Positions 1 to 12,800 of a DNA stretch of 64,000 nt are shown piece after piece. The notes below the pieces were generated by a model, which was not told the DNA's origin, did no database searches, and saw nothing but the letters and a program-made list of their open reading frames with translations. Every line of letters begins with the position of its first letter. Position 1 is the first letter of the stretch. The stretch is from Stercorarius parasiticus (taxonomy: Eukaryota > Chordata > Aves > Charadriiformes > Stercorariidae), in the NCBI GenBank assembly GCA_013396915.1, contig VWZL01001290.1:271176-335175 (forward strand), in the 5' to 3' direction. The translations under genes and the position numbers were made by a program.

Positions 1-2090
1 AGTCGTTAAAGCTGTATGTATCTTGCTGCTTCTGTTTCTAAATCAGGAAGCCAGCACGTATTAGAAGAATTATTTGCTGCATGGGGTTAACTGAGAAATT
101 AGCTGTAGTACATTAGAACTGTAAGAGAGCTAATCTAACAGTTGTTTAGTTCATCATGACATTTGTTAGCAGCTAGTTTTAGCTGTACTTTTGGATTTTC
201 TTCTGAAGCTGATTTCTAGCTATGCAACTAGGATGGAATAATTTTAACAGTGAAGCTGCGTTTAAAAAAGGAAGATAGATTTATAGAGCAATCTTTCAAA
301 GCTATATTTTACTCTGCATAAAAGAGGGTACTGACCTAGACATACTGACTACACAGATTGATGCATCTTATGACGTGAGTCTGGGGTACTTTTCACATGC
401 CAGGTCTGTACAGAAGATGACTAAGCAGTTCAATCGCATTTTAACATGGCAAGTAAAATGTGTGGACTGCTGCGTTTTCTTGAATTTCTGTCAAAATCAA
501 AGTGAAAAGTGTTATGGAGTGGCTTGCTCACCTTTTACACTCTACCTTATAGGTACCTTTCTAGTCTCATAGCAGCCTAAGGGAAAGGCTTAAGCCTATG
601 TAAGGAAGAAATAAAAAAATGCAGTTAGCATTTAGAGTTTGGAGAAAGTCCAGGTGACATTTGGGAGTCTGTTAGACCACTTATTTGAGGTATGCAGGCA
701 AAACCAACCCTTGACTAACAAAAAATCATTATATCTGCCCTTACAGAAACTAAAGCAGAATAAAAGAAAAATTACCCTCATGTAAAAGCAATGTAACGCC
801 ACATAGTTAAATCATGGACTGCTGACATGCCATCTTACGTAAATTATATATATATAATATATATGACAATGAATGTGCAAGAGATTTATATAGACCAAAA
901 ATAGCACTCAGACACCCTAGATTTGGATTTGCCTGTGTAAAATCCAGCACTTTGCAATATAAAATTAAAGATGAGAATAACTAGCTCAGACACATAAATC
1001 AAAATCTCAACAGAACAGTCAATTCCAATTCAGTCCAGCTTGCTACAGCAATTCCTTTATCCCCAGCAAGACATGTCTTGTAAGCTACAGTTATCTTAGT
1101 CCTCAACCAGCTCTTCTATGGTTTTGGAGAAATACTGGGAAAAGAGCGCAGGCGGTGTCAGCAGAAATGCAGAAACATCGATCTGAGTACTGGTAGTATA
1201 ATTCAGACAGGTCAGTAATGTCACTTTTGGAATTTGGAAAACAGCTATTTAGGAAAAAGAAGAAATGGTTCCTTGTCCATTTGATAATTGTGTATTAGTT
1301 GCATTTGGTTTTATTTACAGTGATATTTATGTTTGGGCAACAGCATTAATCATAAATATCTACAGGACACAATGCCTTTATCTTACTACAATATCCAGAG
1401 CGTTTGGAATAAAACTGTGAATTTAATGCATTTGTGTAGGAGAAACTATGAGACGCTTACGTATTTTGGATTATATAGCTCTCCTTAAGAAGTGTTCTCA
1501 AAATGAGTATGGGTTTCTTCGTGCAGCTGTTTCTGACAGCTAAGTGATGAACATTAAGAATTAAGAATTCCAGAACTTTTCAAATGCGTCTGCTGTTCAG
1601 ACTTATTTTTTAATTTCTTCAGTGAATGACTCTTGGTTAACAATGAGTTCATCATCATATAGTGATCTGTGAATAACAGCAGTTTCTCTTTATTTTTTGC
1701 TAGTCAATTAGAGAGCTGACATGTAACTATGCAAATAAAATTATATTATTCCTGCATCCTTGTTGGATATTGAATTCAATAACTAAGAGAGTATATATTT
1801 CTTTTGGTAATTCATTAAATTCAAGCTTTCGTAATGAAAGCTCACCTTTCACAAGTCTCTGCGTGAAGAAGGCTCAAAGTTTTGAATGTTCATGGAAAGC
1901 AAGTGTAAATCAGTAACAGGCATGTGAACGTTAACTCATAATTTACTGCATGGAATAGAAGGAGTATTAATTAATACATTGATCTATACTTAAATCTGCA
2001 GACACTGTACACTGGAAGAGGTACAGCAAGTCTCAGAATCTGGCTATGTTACAAAGTGTGCGCACCGTGTTGTTTGTTTTTTCCTGCTAG
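1..2090. other. AT-rich unique sequence, no gene seen
   Basis: There is no open frame with coding character in this stretch. The short frame at 375-572 looks like chance, with no recognisable domain. An alternating TA run lies near 841-865. No repeat family is recognised. It could be intergenic or intronic. Confidence 0.6.
841..865. repeat. TA-rich dinucleotide run
   Basis: The sequence alternates T and A almost without break across about 25 bases. This is a simple low-complexity run that is likely variable in length. No function is implied. Confidence 0.8.
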
Positions 2091-2271
2091 AGACTGACGA
2101 CAGGGCAGATAACGACACTTCAATGAAAAACCCAGAGTGACAGAGAAGGGGAGGCAACGTGAAGGGCACATGGCACCTGGGCAGCAGCACCTTTGTTAAA
2201 CGTGCATCCTGAAAATAGGGCATGTCTGGATTTTCACACCAGAAGGCATCAAAGTGCCATTGCAGATACAG
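2091..2271 (+). other. candidate non-coding exon (splice-site pair)
   Basis: A pyrimidine-rich tract ending in TTTTTTCCTGCTAG (2077-2090) is a good 3' splice acceptor. A donor matching CAG|GTGAGT (2269-2277) follows 181 bases later, an ordinary internal exon length. All three forward frames between the two sites contain stops, so if the exon is real it is a UTR or lncRNA exon and not coding. The interval is less AT-rich than its flanks. Splice-like pairs do arise by chance in 64 kb, and no partner exon was identified, so this remains a prediction. Confidence 0.25.
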
Positions 2272-3710
2272 GTGAGTCCCACAAGTGGGCAGATTGGGAC
2301 GACGGGTAAAAGGACCAAGCCTGGGCCCCTGTCCTATTATGCTGTCCTGCTGATAACATGCAGGCGGGGGCTGGAGTCCATGTCACTCAAGATGTGACAA
2401 TTACGCATACTGCCTAAATAACTCAGGATCGCAATTTGAAACTATGGCGCCAGACTGCTTCTCAGGTCTTGTTAACGCTTTGCTGTTCCCCATGATTTTT
2501 GCTATAGGGAGCTGTTACACCAAAAAACTAAGCCAAAAAAGAAAATTCTGTATACACTGCCTACCAAAAGTGGGTACTTTATACTAAAAAAAAACATGTT
2601 ATATAGCTAATCATGCTTATGGTCCCAGCTTTGTCAGGGGTCTGCTGGCATGGAGTAGTTATCCACTCCCTTTTCTGCATTGCCCAGCATCATTAATTGC
2701 TACCTCCTATTTACTACACTTTTACAAACCTGTAAATTTTATCTTAAATGCATTTGTGCCACTAAAACTGAAACAAAACATGTTCAGATTTACAATATAC
2801 TTTGTTTATTCTGTGCTTTTGCAACATATCTGGTTTGTCGAGTAGCTCTTCCTCAAAGTTGATCAAAGCCTAGGGCAGCCCGTTTTCCTTTCTTTTGCTA
2901 CTACGAGGGCACTTTTGTACCAAGAAGCCTTCTTCCCAGAATGTCACAATTGCCGCAACCAGTTTCTTTTTATTATGCGGCATTTCCCCTCCGTGAATAT
3001 ATCGCTTCAATGAATTCACAAACCAGCTCTGTCTGGTTCAAATCCATGAGCCTACACTTATGATAAGATAATGAATGCACACTCATCAAGCAGAACCATA
3101 TTGAAAGTGCTGTGGGCAAATGTGCAGTACAATAAATTGTGTTAAATGAAGATGATGTATATTTAGAGGCATATCACTTCTCAGAGGGGTTTGTTCACTG
3201 ATCCGGCCTCAGTACACACCGCTGAAGGAGGCTTTTGGTCACTGTGCATTCAAAGTGATAAAGTAAAACAGAAAATGTAAATAAAGGCAGCATTAATGAA
3301 TACATATATATTGGCATAACATTTAATTACTGACAGTTGGGAAAGGGCACAACAACATACAAAACTGATTTGAGCTGCTTCTTATGTTATCATAAAAATT
3401 TAATCAGTAAGTCATATAGAGCCAGGCTGAAAATTTAGATGGCTGAAACAGCAGCACAAAACATTAGTTTTATACATGTAGTAAAGGAACATATCTGCAA
3501 GTTTCAGTGTCTTAAACCACAGAAGCCAGGAGGCTTTTTTCCCCTGTTAGTAAAAAAAGGAGGAAACTAGAACTCCCTACTCCTCTTTAGACTGGTGGAT
3601 GAAAATTGCTTTATGTACAGGAGTTGCCGTATTATTACCACTAGTTCTGAACAGCAGTGAGATCTCCAAGCAGCTTTATGAAATATGTAGTGCTTCATAT
3701 ATATGGTAGA
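2272..3710. other. AT-rich unique sequence, no gene seen
   Basis: There are no long open frames and no recognised repeat. The frame at 2680-2862 is short and has no domain. The minus-strand frame at 3567-3899 runs into the CR1 copy that follows, so it is an artefact of that repeat. Confidence 0.55.
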
Positions 3711-3920
3711 TTTAGATTGGAAATTAGGAAGAAATTTTTTATGATGAGGATGGTGATACTTCAGGTTGCCTGAGAAAGTTGTGGATGCCCCATCCCTGGA
3801 GGTGTTCAAGGCAAGGCTTTGAGCAACCTGGTCTAGTGGGAGGTGTCCCTGCCCAGAGCAGGAAGGTTGGGCCAGCTGATCTTTAAAGGTCCCTTCCAAC
3901 CCAAACCATTTGATGATTCT
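3711..3920 (+). mobile_element. CR1 LINE, 5'-truncated 3' end
   Basis: This is the last ~210 bases of a chicken-repeat-1 (CR1) non-LTR retrotransposon in forward orientation. It begins in the ORF2 C-terminal region (TTTAGATTGGAAATTAGGAAG). It then carries the GGTTGCCTGAGAAAG and CCCTGGAGGTGTTCAAGG blocks, the GGTCCCTTCCAACCCAAACC motif, and a worn octamer end near TTTGATGATTCT. The usual terminal ATTCTATG repeats are degraded and several substitutions are visible, so this is an older copy. Its GTCTAGTGGGAGGTGTCCCTGCCC block matches the 54.3 kb copy, which suggests the same subfamily. Severe 5' truncation is normal for CR1. Confidence 0.95.
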
Positions 3921-4779
3921 ACGCGACTATTATCTTAAGAAAATGTCATGGTTTGGCAAGGGGTATGTGTAGGAAAGGGATTGTCTCACACAGGCTTTCA
4001 GAGTCAACTTCAGCTCTAGTTTGATTACTAAGGATGCTCTCAGATGTATAGACTCAGGATCTGGGCATGATGACTGTAGAAAGGTATGTTAAGATCAAAA
4101 AAGACTGTATGTCCACAGTCTGTCTTTCTGAGAACTTAAAGACAGCTCAAAAATGTGCATTCCTCAGTAGATATACAAGATATTTAGCATCTCTAGGATC
4201 CAGTGAAAAAACAAATCCCCCTTGACTTTTCTCAACCTCTTGGCATATCCACGAGTTCTATTTCAAAATGCCATTAAGACTTCCATAACACTAGTTTTAC
4301 AATCCAAGATGAATGATGGACATTTCCCATACAATTCATAAAGCATAAAATTTGCTCTATGATGTACCACACCCAGAAAAGTTTGTAGCAAGGGTCGCCA
4401 CGTCTCACAGAAAGACAGTGCTCTGCTTTTTCTCTAACTGAAAATTTGTCCTGAGCAGGAGTGTCAGCAAATTGCAGGCACTATGATATATTGTCTAACA
4501 GAGGAGAATTCATTTGGGAGCAAACAATAAACTGAGTTCAAAACTCCATTGTGCTGCACAAATCAGATCTGTTCTATAAGGCTATCTCTCTTAACAATAA
4601 CAAGCCTGGACCAGCTGCTAAACTGCTCAGTTTAGACACGCAGAAAATCTACTTAGTTTTTTAGATCTTATTGATGCTAATGAATGAACAAGAACCCTTG
4701 TTCATATTTGTAATGTACAGAGAATGTTAAGTTGTTATGGTTTGAGGTACCCACAACAACCTATTGTCATTTAGACAAC
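3921..4779. other. unique sequence, nothing recognised
   Basis: This is AT-rich sequence between the CR1 fragment and the LTR-like relic. No frame, RNA or repeat was recognised. Confidence 0.5.
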
Positions 4780-4965
4780 TATTCTGTCACCTGATGACCC
4801 CTCCCCACCCAGGAAGGCGAATTGAGAAAAAACAAGGAAACCCGAGGGTTGAAATGTAAACAGATTTAATAGAATAATACTAAATAATTAACACGAATAA
4901 TACTAAAGAACCAGTATTGATCCTGATACCAATATAAAATACACAAGGATGATACTCAGCCAATT
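4780..4965 (-). mobile_element. probable degraded avian ERV LTR relic
   Basis: A segment starts around GTCACCTGATGACCCCTCCC and runs through AACCCGAGGGTTGAAATG into a run of AATAATACTAA units and GATGATACTCAGCC. It resembles the AATAATACTAA-rich part of LTRs that I recall from bird endogenous retroviruses, read in reverse. Both ends are indistinct, no partner LTR or internal viral gene is nearby, and there is no coding content. It would be a solo-LTR remnant. The family assignment is from memory only. An unrelated A-rich repeat is the main alternative. Confidence 0.4.
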
Positions 4966-7900
4966 CTATCGGTAGCAATTTTTAAGTCAAAGTGATGGGC
5001 AACTTTTCCAAATGTTCCTAAGGAGAAAAGCTCTCCTAATAATAATTGTTTCTATTTTGAAGCAAACCCAGTAGAAATTCATCTTTTATAATAATACAAA
5101 ATCATAACTAATCTTGAGTTACCTATAACTCAGGAGAGTGACCTTGAATTATTACTCAGGTTGGGATAAATATCAAACAGCCGTTGTTCTCTCAGCAAAG
5201 AACATAGAACAGAAAAAACAATGTCAACTTTTTTAGATCAGCAGGTTATTTCCACACCACTGTGTCAAAAGCTTTCTCTGCATACAGAGGCTTGATGCAT
5301 ATTGTCAGTTGTCAAGTCAATTGTTCTTAACTTACACTAATCAAGAGCAGAGAATGTAATGAGCTACCAAGAAGATTTTTAGGAGCTTAGCTAACAGTCA
5401 GGCTAGAAAGATTCAGGTTTCTGTGGATGATGTTTCAATTTAAAATATGAAGAAAATACGAAAGGCAACAAAAGCAGGGCTGGAGGACCAGGTGGAAAGG
5501 TTTCAGTTCTGAGAACAGCTGTGCTCTGTACCGTGTTTCTGGAATCGCAGAGAATAGCAGAACTACATATCTATTAGCCCAGCCGGCCATTCGGCGGTTG
5601 CTTGAGACCATTTGTTATAATAGCCAACACAGCTTTTAGGAGCAGTTGTTTAGCAAGGCGGGTAATGACATTAATAGCAATGAGAGCAAACATGGATCAT
5701 TACAGCTCTTGCTATATTCTGCCCATGTAGCTCCTTGTGAGGACATTTAATGGTCAGCAAACATGAAGTGCCTGTGAAAACTGTAATTCCCCGTTCATTC
5801 AAATACTGATTGAGCTAACTTCAATGCAGCCCCAGGAGAGAAAATTCCTGCTTTCTTACGGTCCGCTCCTACCTTCATCGCATGCTGCCATTGACTTTCA
5901 TGAAAACAAAACTGAGTCCAGTGATTTGCAGCCTTTTACTACCGAGTTGCAGTCTTGAGTCTGTCTTTATTTCTATTCATAACACTAGGCACTTTCTATT
6001 CCTTCTTTTCATGAAAAAAGAGTTAATGAATTGATTAATGAAACTTGTGTTCCGGTCTCTTTACATGTGAGTTTGTGTACCTGTTGCTAATTACAGTGTG
6101 ATTAGTTAACTCAGAAACTGCATTCAGCTCCTCAAAGCAGGAAGGTTATGAAAGGCCAGATACTCTCAGCCTTCCAAAAGGAAAGCTCACCTGCTACACT
6201 TGCTCAAGCCAGTCTTAACACGTGCAGAATAACAACAGATAAAACATGTTGCATCTTTATGTTATCTTTTGAACTAGGGGTGAGGTGTTTCATGAGATTT
6301 TTAAGTCTTGTTTAATTCCATTTTACCCCTGGTAATTTGTATATTCAGTGTATTTGGGTGGAGAAAGCAATGCTCTTGACCTATTCACATACTTTTATAA
6401 AGTCAGAAATAAACTCAGTTTGCTCACAGTGACCATGCTCAGCTGTTTATTATTTTAACTTCCCTGACGTGGACTTCCATACCATGGGAACTGCAGAAAG
6501 TTCCTACTAACATTGTATATGTTTATCTGGAAATAATGTACAGGATACCACTTGCCATAATCAGTGCTTCAGTATTGATTTCAGCAAGACGCTCCATTTG
6601 ATTGAAGTTATTTATGCTTAAATGATTTTCCTTCAAAATTGTGTTGACGAAAAAATCTTATTGTATGTATTTTAGGTGGCAAAAGAGACATAATAGCACT
6701 ACTGCACTAATACAATATATTCACTTAAATAATTAGCCAGTAAAAGAAAGTAATAATATGAGTGACACAAAAGCCTAGAAATAACTTTCATAGTACCAAA
6801 CATGCCTTATTATATTAACAGTAACAATGCAATTAGACTTCTAATCAATGTTTTTGAAGAAACATTTGTCAAAAAAACCTTTAATATACATTTAATGCAG
6901 TATGCGCATATCAGTGCCCTCTGCTGGATAGAGTAAGGTCCAAACTGGTATTTACGATCAGGTCTTCACCCAACAGCTAGTTTGTAAGAAGTTATAAAGT
7001 TAATGTTATTCAGTAGAGAAGGTGAAGGAAATTCATACCTGGGTGGCATAATGGAAAAAAATGGTTTGGGATCTGAAGTTCCTAGACTTTGTCCCCAAGG
7101 CTCCTTGCACGTGGTTTAGATAAGCAGCTGTGATTTTTCGATCTTTCGTCAAAGGAGTCTGCAAGCACATATAGATTTGTCTCCTTCTTTATCCATGAGC
7201 AAGTGTACACCACTACCCAAAGGATTTCACTGTGCAGAATTTCATCATGGAATTTTATTTTCCTTTCTTCCTTAGCTAAAGCATTCTATTTTAACACTAT
7301 ATTTTACACTAAGCCCCTAAAAGTGGCTTACAGAAATATTTATTAGCTATTTAACAGAACCTGCTTTATTGCTGATGAACTAAATTTTACAGAGAAGACA
7401 TAAACGCTGCCCCTACTTTACCTGCTCTGAAGATAAACAGCATACTCTAACTTCAGGGCTCTTAATCTAACCAGTTCTAAATTCGTTAAAAGCTACATCC
7501 CAGTCTCAGCTTTATTCCAGATGAGATGCTGCCTTCAGGGCAATTCATAGAGGCCACCTGTGAAAAAGGTTTCACTCCACCATTCCCGATAGGTTGGACT
7601 GGGGAAACCGAACAGGTCAAAGGCAATACCAAGGAGCAAAAGCATTACGCAGCCACATGCTTGAGGTAAGGTGCTGATTTGGTATTGCTATACAGCTCCT
7701 TTTTCCTCTGAATAATAAGTTATTCTTTTTTTTTCTTGAAGGAAATACGCTCCATTCTGGATGCCCTGTCCGCTTTGATAGTAGTACTCAGCTTTTTCTA
7801 CTTTGCATGGATACAGATAACCATTTATCAGCTGCTTGTCAGTAATTAGCCATAGTACAAGGCAGCATCTTCCTCAGAGCCCCAAAATTAATCAAATGCT

Positions 7901-9367
7901 GGGAGCTGGCTACCTTGTCAGAGCTTTGCTGCATCCATACGGGCAGCAGCCCATAATTTCAGATGGGTCCAACACTCCACTCAGCCTTGCTCCATTTCAC
8001 TCAGTGAAGCACACTTATGGCAGAAAAATGGCCAAAATAAAAAAGAAACGTCACATCAGGACCAGGAGGACCATACCAACAGCATTAGTCTTAGGAGCAG
8101 AGATGTACTGTGCCAATGCAGTGTCCCTGCTTTCTGTCAGGCTTACGGCTGGTTTAGTATTTGCTTTGTAGAACACAGTATCTGTCCGCACTCAAGTGGA
8201 TGACAATTATAACTTTGAGATGGACTAGGCAAGTATAGCCTCCACCCCTCAGCATGAAATGAAGGACTAACAGAGACATGATTTCCTTGGACCTCAGCCA
8301 GGTCTGGCTCACTTCTTCCTCACAAAGATTGCTTCATTCCTCTTCCTCATGCTAAGCTACACATGGAGAGTAACCTGAATGGATATGGGTGAATGTCTGC
8401 ACATAAATATGTGATAAGTGTTGTGTTTTCTCACTGAGGTATGCTTGGTCAGTCAGGATGCTGTACTGAGGCTGTCCAAGAGGCTGCTCTCTGTATTTCT
8501 CTACATGAACCGATCCTCTTCTTTCACCCCAGGTATTTAGTCAAGCAATGCCTTTTTTGACTTCAGTAAGGACAGGTTAAAAACTGAAGGATTAATTCAG
8601 TGGATCATGCACTTTTGAAGTGTCTATAATCAGATGCTAGCTGATAAAATTAAGCTTTTTGACTCAGTAATTAATTATAATTCCAAAAGCTACATTGTAA
8701 AAACCAGCTTTCATGTTTTGTTTTTTTAATATTTATTATTCTCATCTTTCTTTTAGCCATGGCAGTTATAAACATTATAGTTAATTTTGGGGGATAGCAA
8801 CATGCATCTCGGTTGCCCAAATAATAAAATAAAACTTCTGCCTTTTTACGTGGGCGAAACTGCATTTTTCTTTCTGTCAAATGTCACTTGGGATAAGTGA
8901 ATCTAGTCACTCTGGAAATCTTTGGCAGCCAGATATGCCTCAACTGGTGATGATCAGCCATGAAAGTATTTGCGATTGCGCCTAATTCATCTTTGAAGTT
9001 TAATCTTATTAAGCATCAGATTTTGCCAATCATCTGCAGCCAAGCTTCCTATTGAAATCAGCAGGACTATCATAACAGAAAAATAATTTGTCTGACCCAA
9101 AAGGACTTGGGGATGCTTTTAACTTTCTCGCAAAATAAAGACGACAACACTGCAGCAGTTTACATTCTGGAGACCACCGCCACGGTTTCCTCTGTCACAG
9201 TGACACACATACTATAAATGACTGTACTGACTATCAGCTGTTCAAAAATAAAAGGCATTGGAAGAGACAGAAAATTATCAGAAATCAATGAGAAGTATGC
9301 AATGTTCTTTACCTGAACTCTGGCATGTCATCAAAAGCAGGGTTGTCTAGGCTCTTCTGTCAGAGGA
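4966..9367. other. AT-rich unique sequence, no gene seen
   Basis: Frames at 7836-8171 and on the minus strand at 8671-8880 are short and have no family features. Around 5811-5920 there are short words close to fossil sauropsid repeats (ACTTCAATGCAGCCCCAGGA, CCATTGACTTTCATG), too short to call. Otherwise nothing is recognised. Confidence 0.5.
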
Positions 9368-9871
9368 CCAGTCCAGTTCTGGGCTCCCCGGTTCAAGAAG
9401 GACAGGGAACTGCTGGAGAGGGTGCAGCAAAGGGCTACAAAGATGACGAGGGGACTGGAACACCTCCCTTACGAAGAAAGGCTGAGGGACTTCGGTCTCT
9501 TCAGTCTGGAAAAGAGACAACTGAGGGGGGACCTTATCAACACTTATAAATGCTTAAAGGGTGGGTGTCAGGAGGATGGGGCCAGGCTCTTTTCAGTGGT
9601 GCCCGGTAACAGGACAAGAGGTAATGGGCACAAACTTGAGCATAGGAAGTTCCACCTGAACATGAGGAGGAACTTCTTTACCCTGAGGGTGGCAGGGCAC
9701 TGGAACAGGCTGCCCAGGGAGGTGGTGGAGTCTCCATCTCTGGAGACATTCCAAACCCGGCTGGACGCATTCCTGTGCAACCAGCTCTAGGTGACCCTGC
9801 TCTGGCAGGGGGGTTGGACTAGATGATCTCCAGAGGTCCCTTCCAACCCCTGCCATTCTGTGATTCTGTGA
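9368..9871 (+). mobile_element. CR1 LINE, 5'-truncated, with open ORF2 tail
   Basis: This ~500-base forward CR1 copy covers the end of ORF2 and the 3' UTR. The ORF2 frame is uninterrupted from the left edge (reading [19 protein letters not shown] at about 9371-9427) to a stop at 9788-9790, about 140 codons of the region C-terminal to the reverse transcriptase. Motifs in order are [44 protein letters not shown] and [17 protein letters not shown]. The 3' UTR has GGTTGGACTAGATGATCTCC and GGTCCCTTCCAACCCC and ends in a variant octamer, ATTCTGTG. The open frame and low divergence suggest a younger insertion than the other copies here. It lacks the endonuclease and polymerase core, so it cannot move by itself. 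Apparent frames on the opposite strand are shadows. Confidence 0.96.
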
Positions 9872-12800
9872 GAACAAAACTTTAGGACATATCCTTTGTC
9901 TGGGAGGAGTGTGCCAGTATAAACATGTGTGGGTACCAGACTGAAATGATGGCATATGTAGCCACTTACCTTTATAAAGCACTATATTTCCATATTTGTC
10001 ATTACTTGTATACTTATTACTTAATTATTAAACAGAGTAGTAATCTGAGTGCAACTCAGGTATAAATATAGCAACAAAATAAAGCTCCTATAAACTATTT
10101 GAAGGAGCCCCACTGAACAGTAAGTAACCATCTCTAAAATAAAATACCAATTGATAATATAAAGAAAATTTGCAGCATCACATAAAATTATAACCTGTTT
10201 TCTACATCTTGTGGAAAGTTAATGAAAATTAAAGGTTTACACTGATAAATAAATAATCTATAAGTATTGCTTTTATTAATCAGTATGTTAATAAAATCTG
10301 ATTTATAAAATATTTGAAATATGAAATGTGTCAGCAACAATATTTCGATTAGTTCATTAATGCAAATCTTATTAGAAACATAGTCTTATTAGAAACCTGA
10401 CACTAAAACTAGTTTCTGCAACTTTACCAAATTAAAAGCAATGTTTATGGCATATTTCTTTGAATGTCACACACATACCAATAAAAAGCATTTAAAATCA
10501 GCAATAAGATACATATACTCTGAAAATGAACACAGTAACCTCATTCTTTAGTACTGTGAGCATATTATTTTTATTAGCTATTACATGCAAGTGAAGAATT
10601 TGCATGAATATGCAGAAGAAACATAATACTCATGAACAGGCCTCAAACAGTAGTTTCAACAGTAGTGTTTAGAGTTTTATTCCTAAATTAACTGTAAACA
10701 TTTTGGAAATCTCTAGTTTATCAATAAATATATTTTTAAGCTTCAGATGTTTCATGAACTTCATCCCCATGGGGTGATTTCTTTTTAGAAATGCATTGTC
10801 TTTACTCACTAATCATTATTTGATAATTGTCTATCATTTATTCTTTAATTTCCCGGATAAGTATGTTCAATAACCTCCTTCAGCAGCAGACCTGGCAGTA
10901 TGACATACACATACAAAATTTCTTAAATAACCAATTCAGTCAGGCACGAGGTTGTTTGTACACTCTACTTGAAACTCACACTGGAAAATAGAAGCTGAAT
11001 ATCAGCATGAACTGACTTCCTAATGTCATTATGCTGGGAAATGAATTGAATCAGAAATGAACAATTCATAAACACAACTCGGTTCGACATTTGTTCACAG
11101 TGAAAATGATCTCTGAGCAAATGGCCTGAATAAAGCCTGTGGATCTCCTAATTTCCGCCCAGATCCTCAGCATCGGTGATGCAATGGTTACAGAGAGCAG
11201 CTGGGATCAGTATGCTGCGTTTCTGAATCCAAATCCTTGATCTTCTCCATTGGGCTATAACACCTTCTGAATTGCAAGACTGCATTTGCTTTTTTCAAAT
11301 GAGACCATCATCAATAGTGACTAAATGTGATGATAATCTGAGAAGTGATTGGCAGATCTTGTGGCATCATTGTTACCTCACTCCATAATGTTCATAATGG
11401 ATAACTGTCCACATCACAAAATGGCCCTGGTCCTACCCATGTCGTGGTGAAAGTGCCCACTGAAAGACTGGTGGCCCCTGGGAAAGTTCCCGGCCCGCAG
11501 CTTCTCTGTGCACAGCTTCTGGAGCTGTCTGTCTGACGCACTTCACAAGCACTACATTGACTTAAAATTACTTTTTTTTTAAATTTAAATACATTAATTT
11601 AGTTCATATAACAGTATTACTGCAATTTTCTATAGCCATAAATAAAACATTTTAATTATACAATTTTATACACCGTGAATACAGAAATAACTGGAAGTCA
11701 AGGAATACACCTTATATCATCTGAAAGCCAATTCATTAGTATTGTTTTAGAGTGGTTGCTATAAATTGCCTTCTAGACATCCTGCTTTCAGTCTTCTACT
11801 TTCTGTCAGTGCATATGGAGCAAAGGATAAAATCTGAACTATATGCTCGATCCATCTAAGGTGGGTGGAATCTGCACCTGCTTTGCAAAAATTTGCATTG
11901 TTTTAATGAGTCAACATGCATACATTTTAAATAAATGGTATGTTACTTAGCCATAATAGATGTGTTTGTAGCACGTGTTTTTAAGAAACATTCCTAGACA
12001 TTTTGCAGAGGAAGAATATTGGTCACACACTGCAATTGTATCTAAAAGTATCACTCAGAACTTAAAGATAATATTGCTAGGCACTGTACAATCTCGTAAA
12101 ATGTCCGAAATACAAGAATTGGTTGAATTTGGTCCAGTGTGGATGTATGACCAGGTCCAAACTAGAGAAAGATAATTACTGTATTCCTGAACAGGTTTTC
12201 CAGCCAATCTGAAAATATTTCCTTTTTTTTGGGCGGAAAATAAATCACAAAGTGTGCGACAACATCTCAGTGAAGTTCTTTGCACTTACGAGATGATGTA
12301 CTGCACATGTGCTACAGACCCATTAACATACAGTCAAGTATGTTATGCGAGCTCCCAAAGAAATATGGTCTAATGCTGTGTGCTATATGACATAGATGAT
12401 GCAGGCAAAATCGCAACAACTGCTCAGGCTCCTCCGTCAGGATCATCTTCACAGTTGGAAAGATTCCTAGACTACAGCCCACTTAGAGGAAGGCTGAATG
12501 ATGGAACATAAAACAAGGGCTGCCACTTTTCGCAACAACCAGACATAGCCTTGCCGGAAAGTCATTCTGTGGAAACCAGTCGTTCCGGTATGACAATTCC
12601 TAGAGCATTGCTGTCACAAGTATTTCTCTTTCTGGTAAACAATACTCAGCAGCAAAAGCTAGAGAAAGATCTGCAAGTGGAAGTTAGGGTCTACCATGAA
12701 CATATACAAAATGGAAAAGTGGTTTGTTTTGCATCTCTTTCAGATGACTTGAGCTGAGAGGTTTTTGTTTTAATTGTTATTTTTAAATCTGTAAAATGTT

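Noticed and set aside
7836..8171. 111-aa frame as a small gene
   Set aside because: No recognisable motif or signal peptide, and flanked by ordinary unique sequence.
9593..9982. 129-aa minus-strand frame
   Set aside because: It is antisense to the CR1 ORF2 remnant, so it is a shadow of the retrotransposon.
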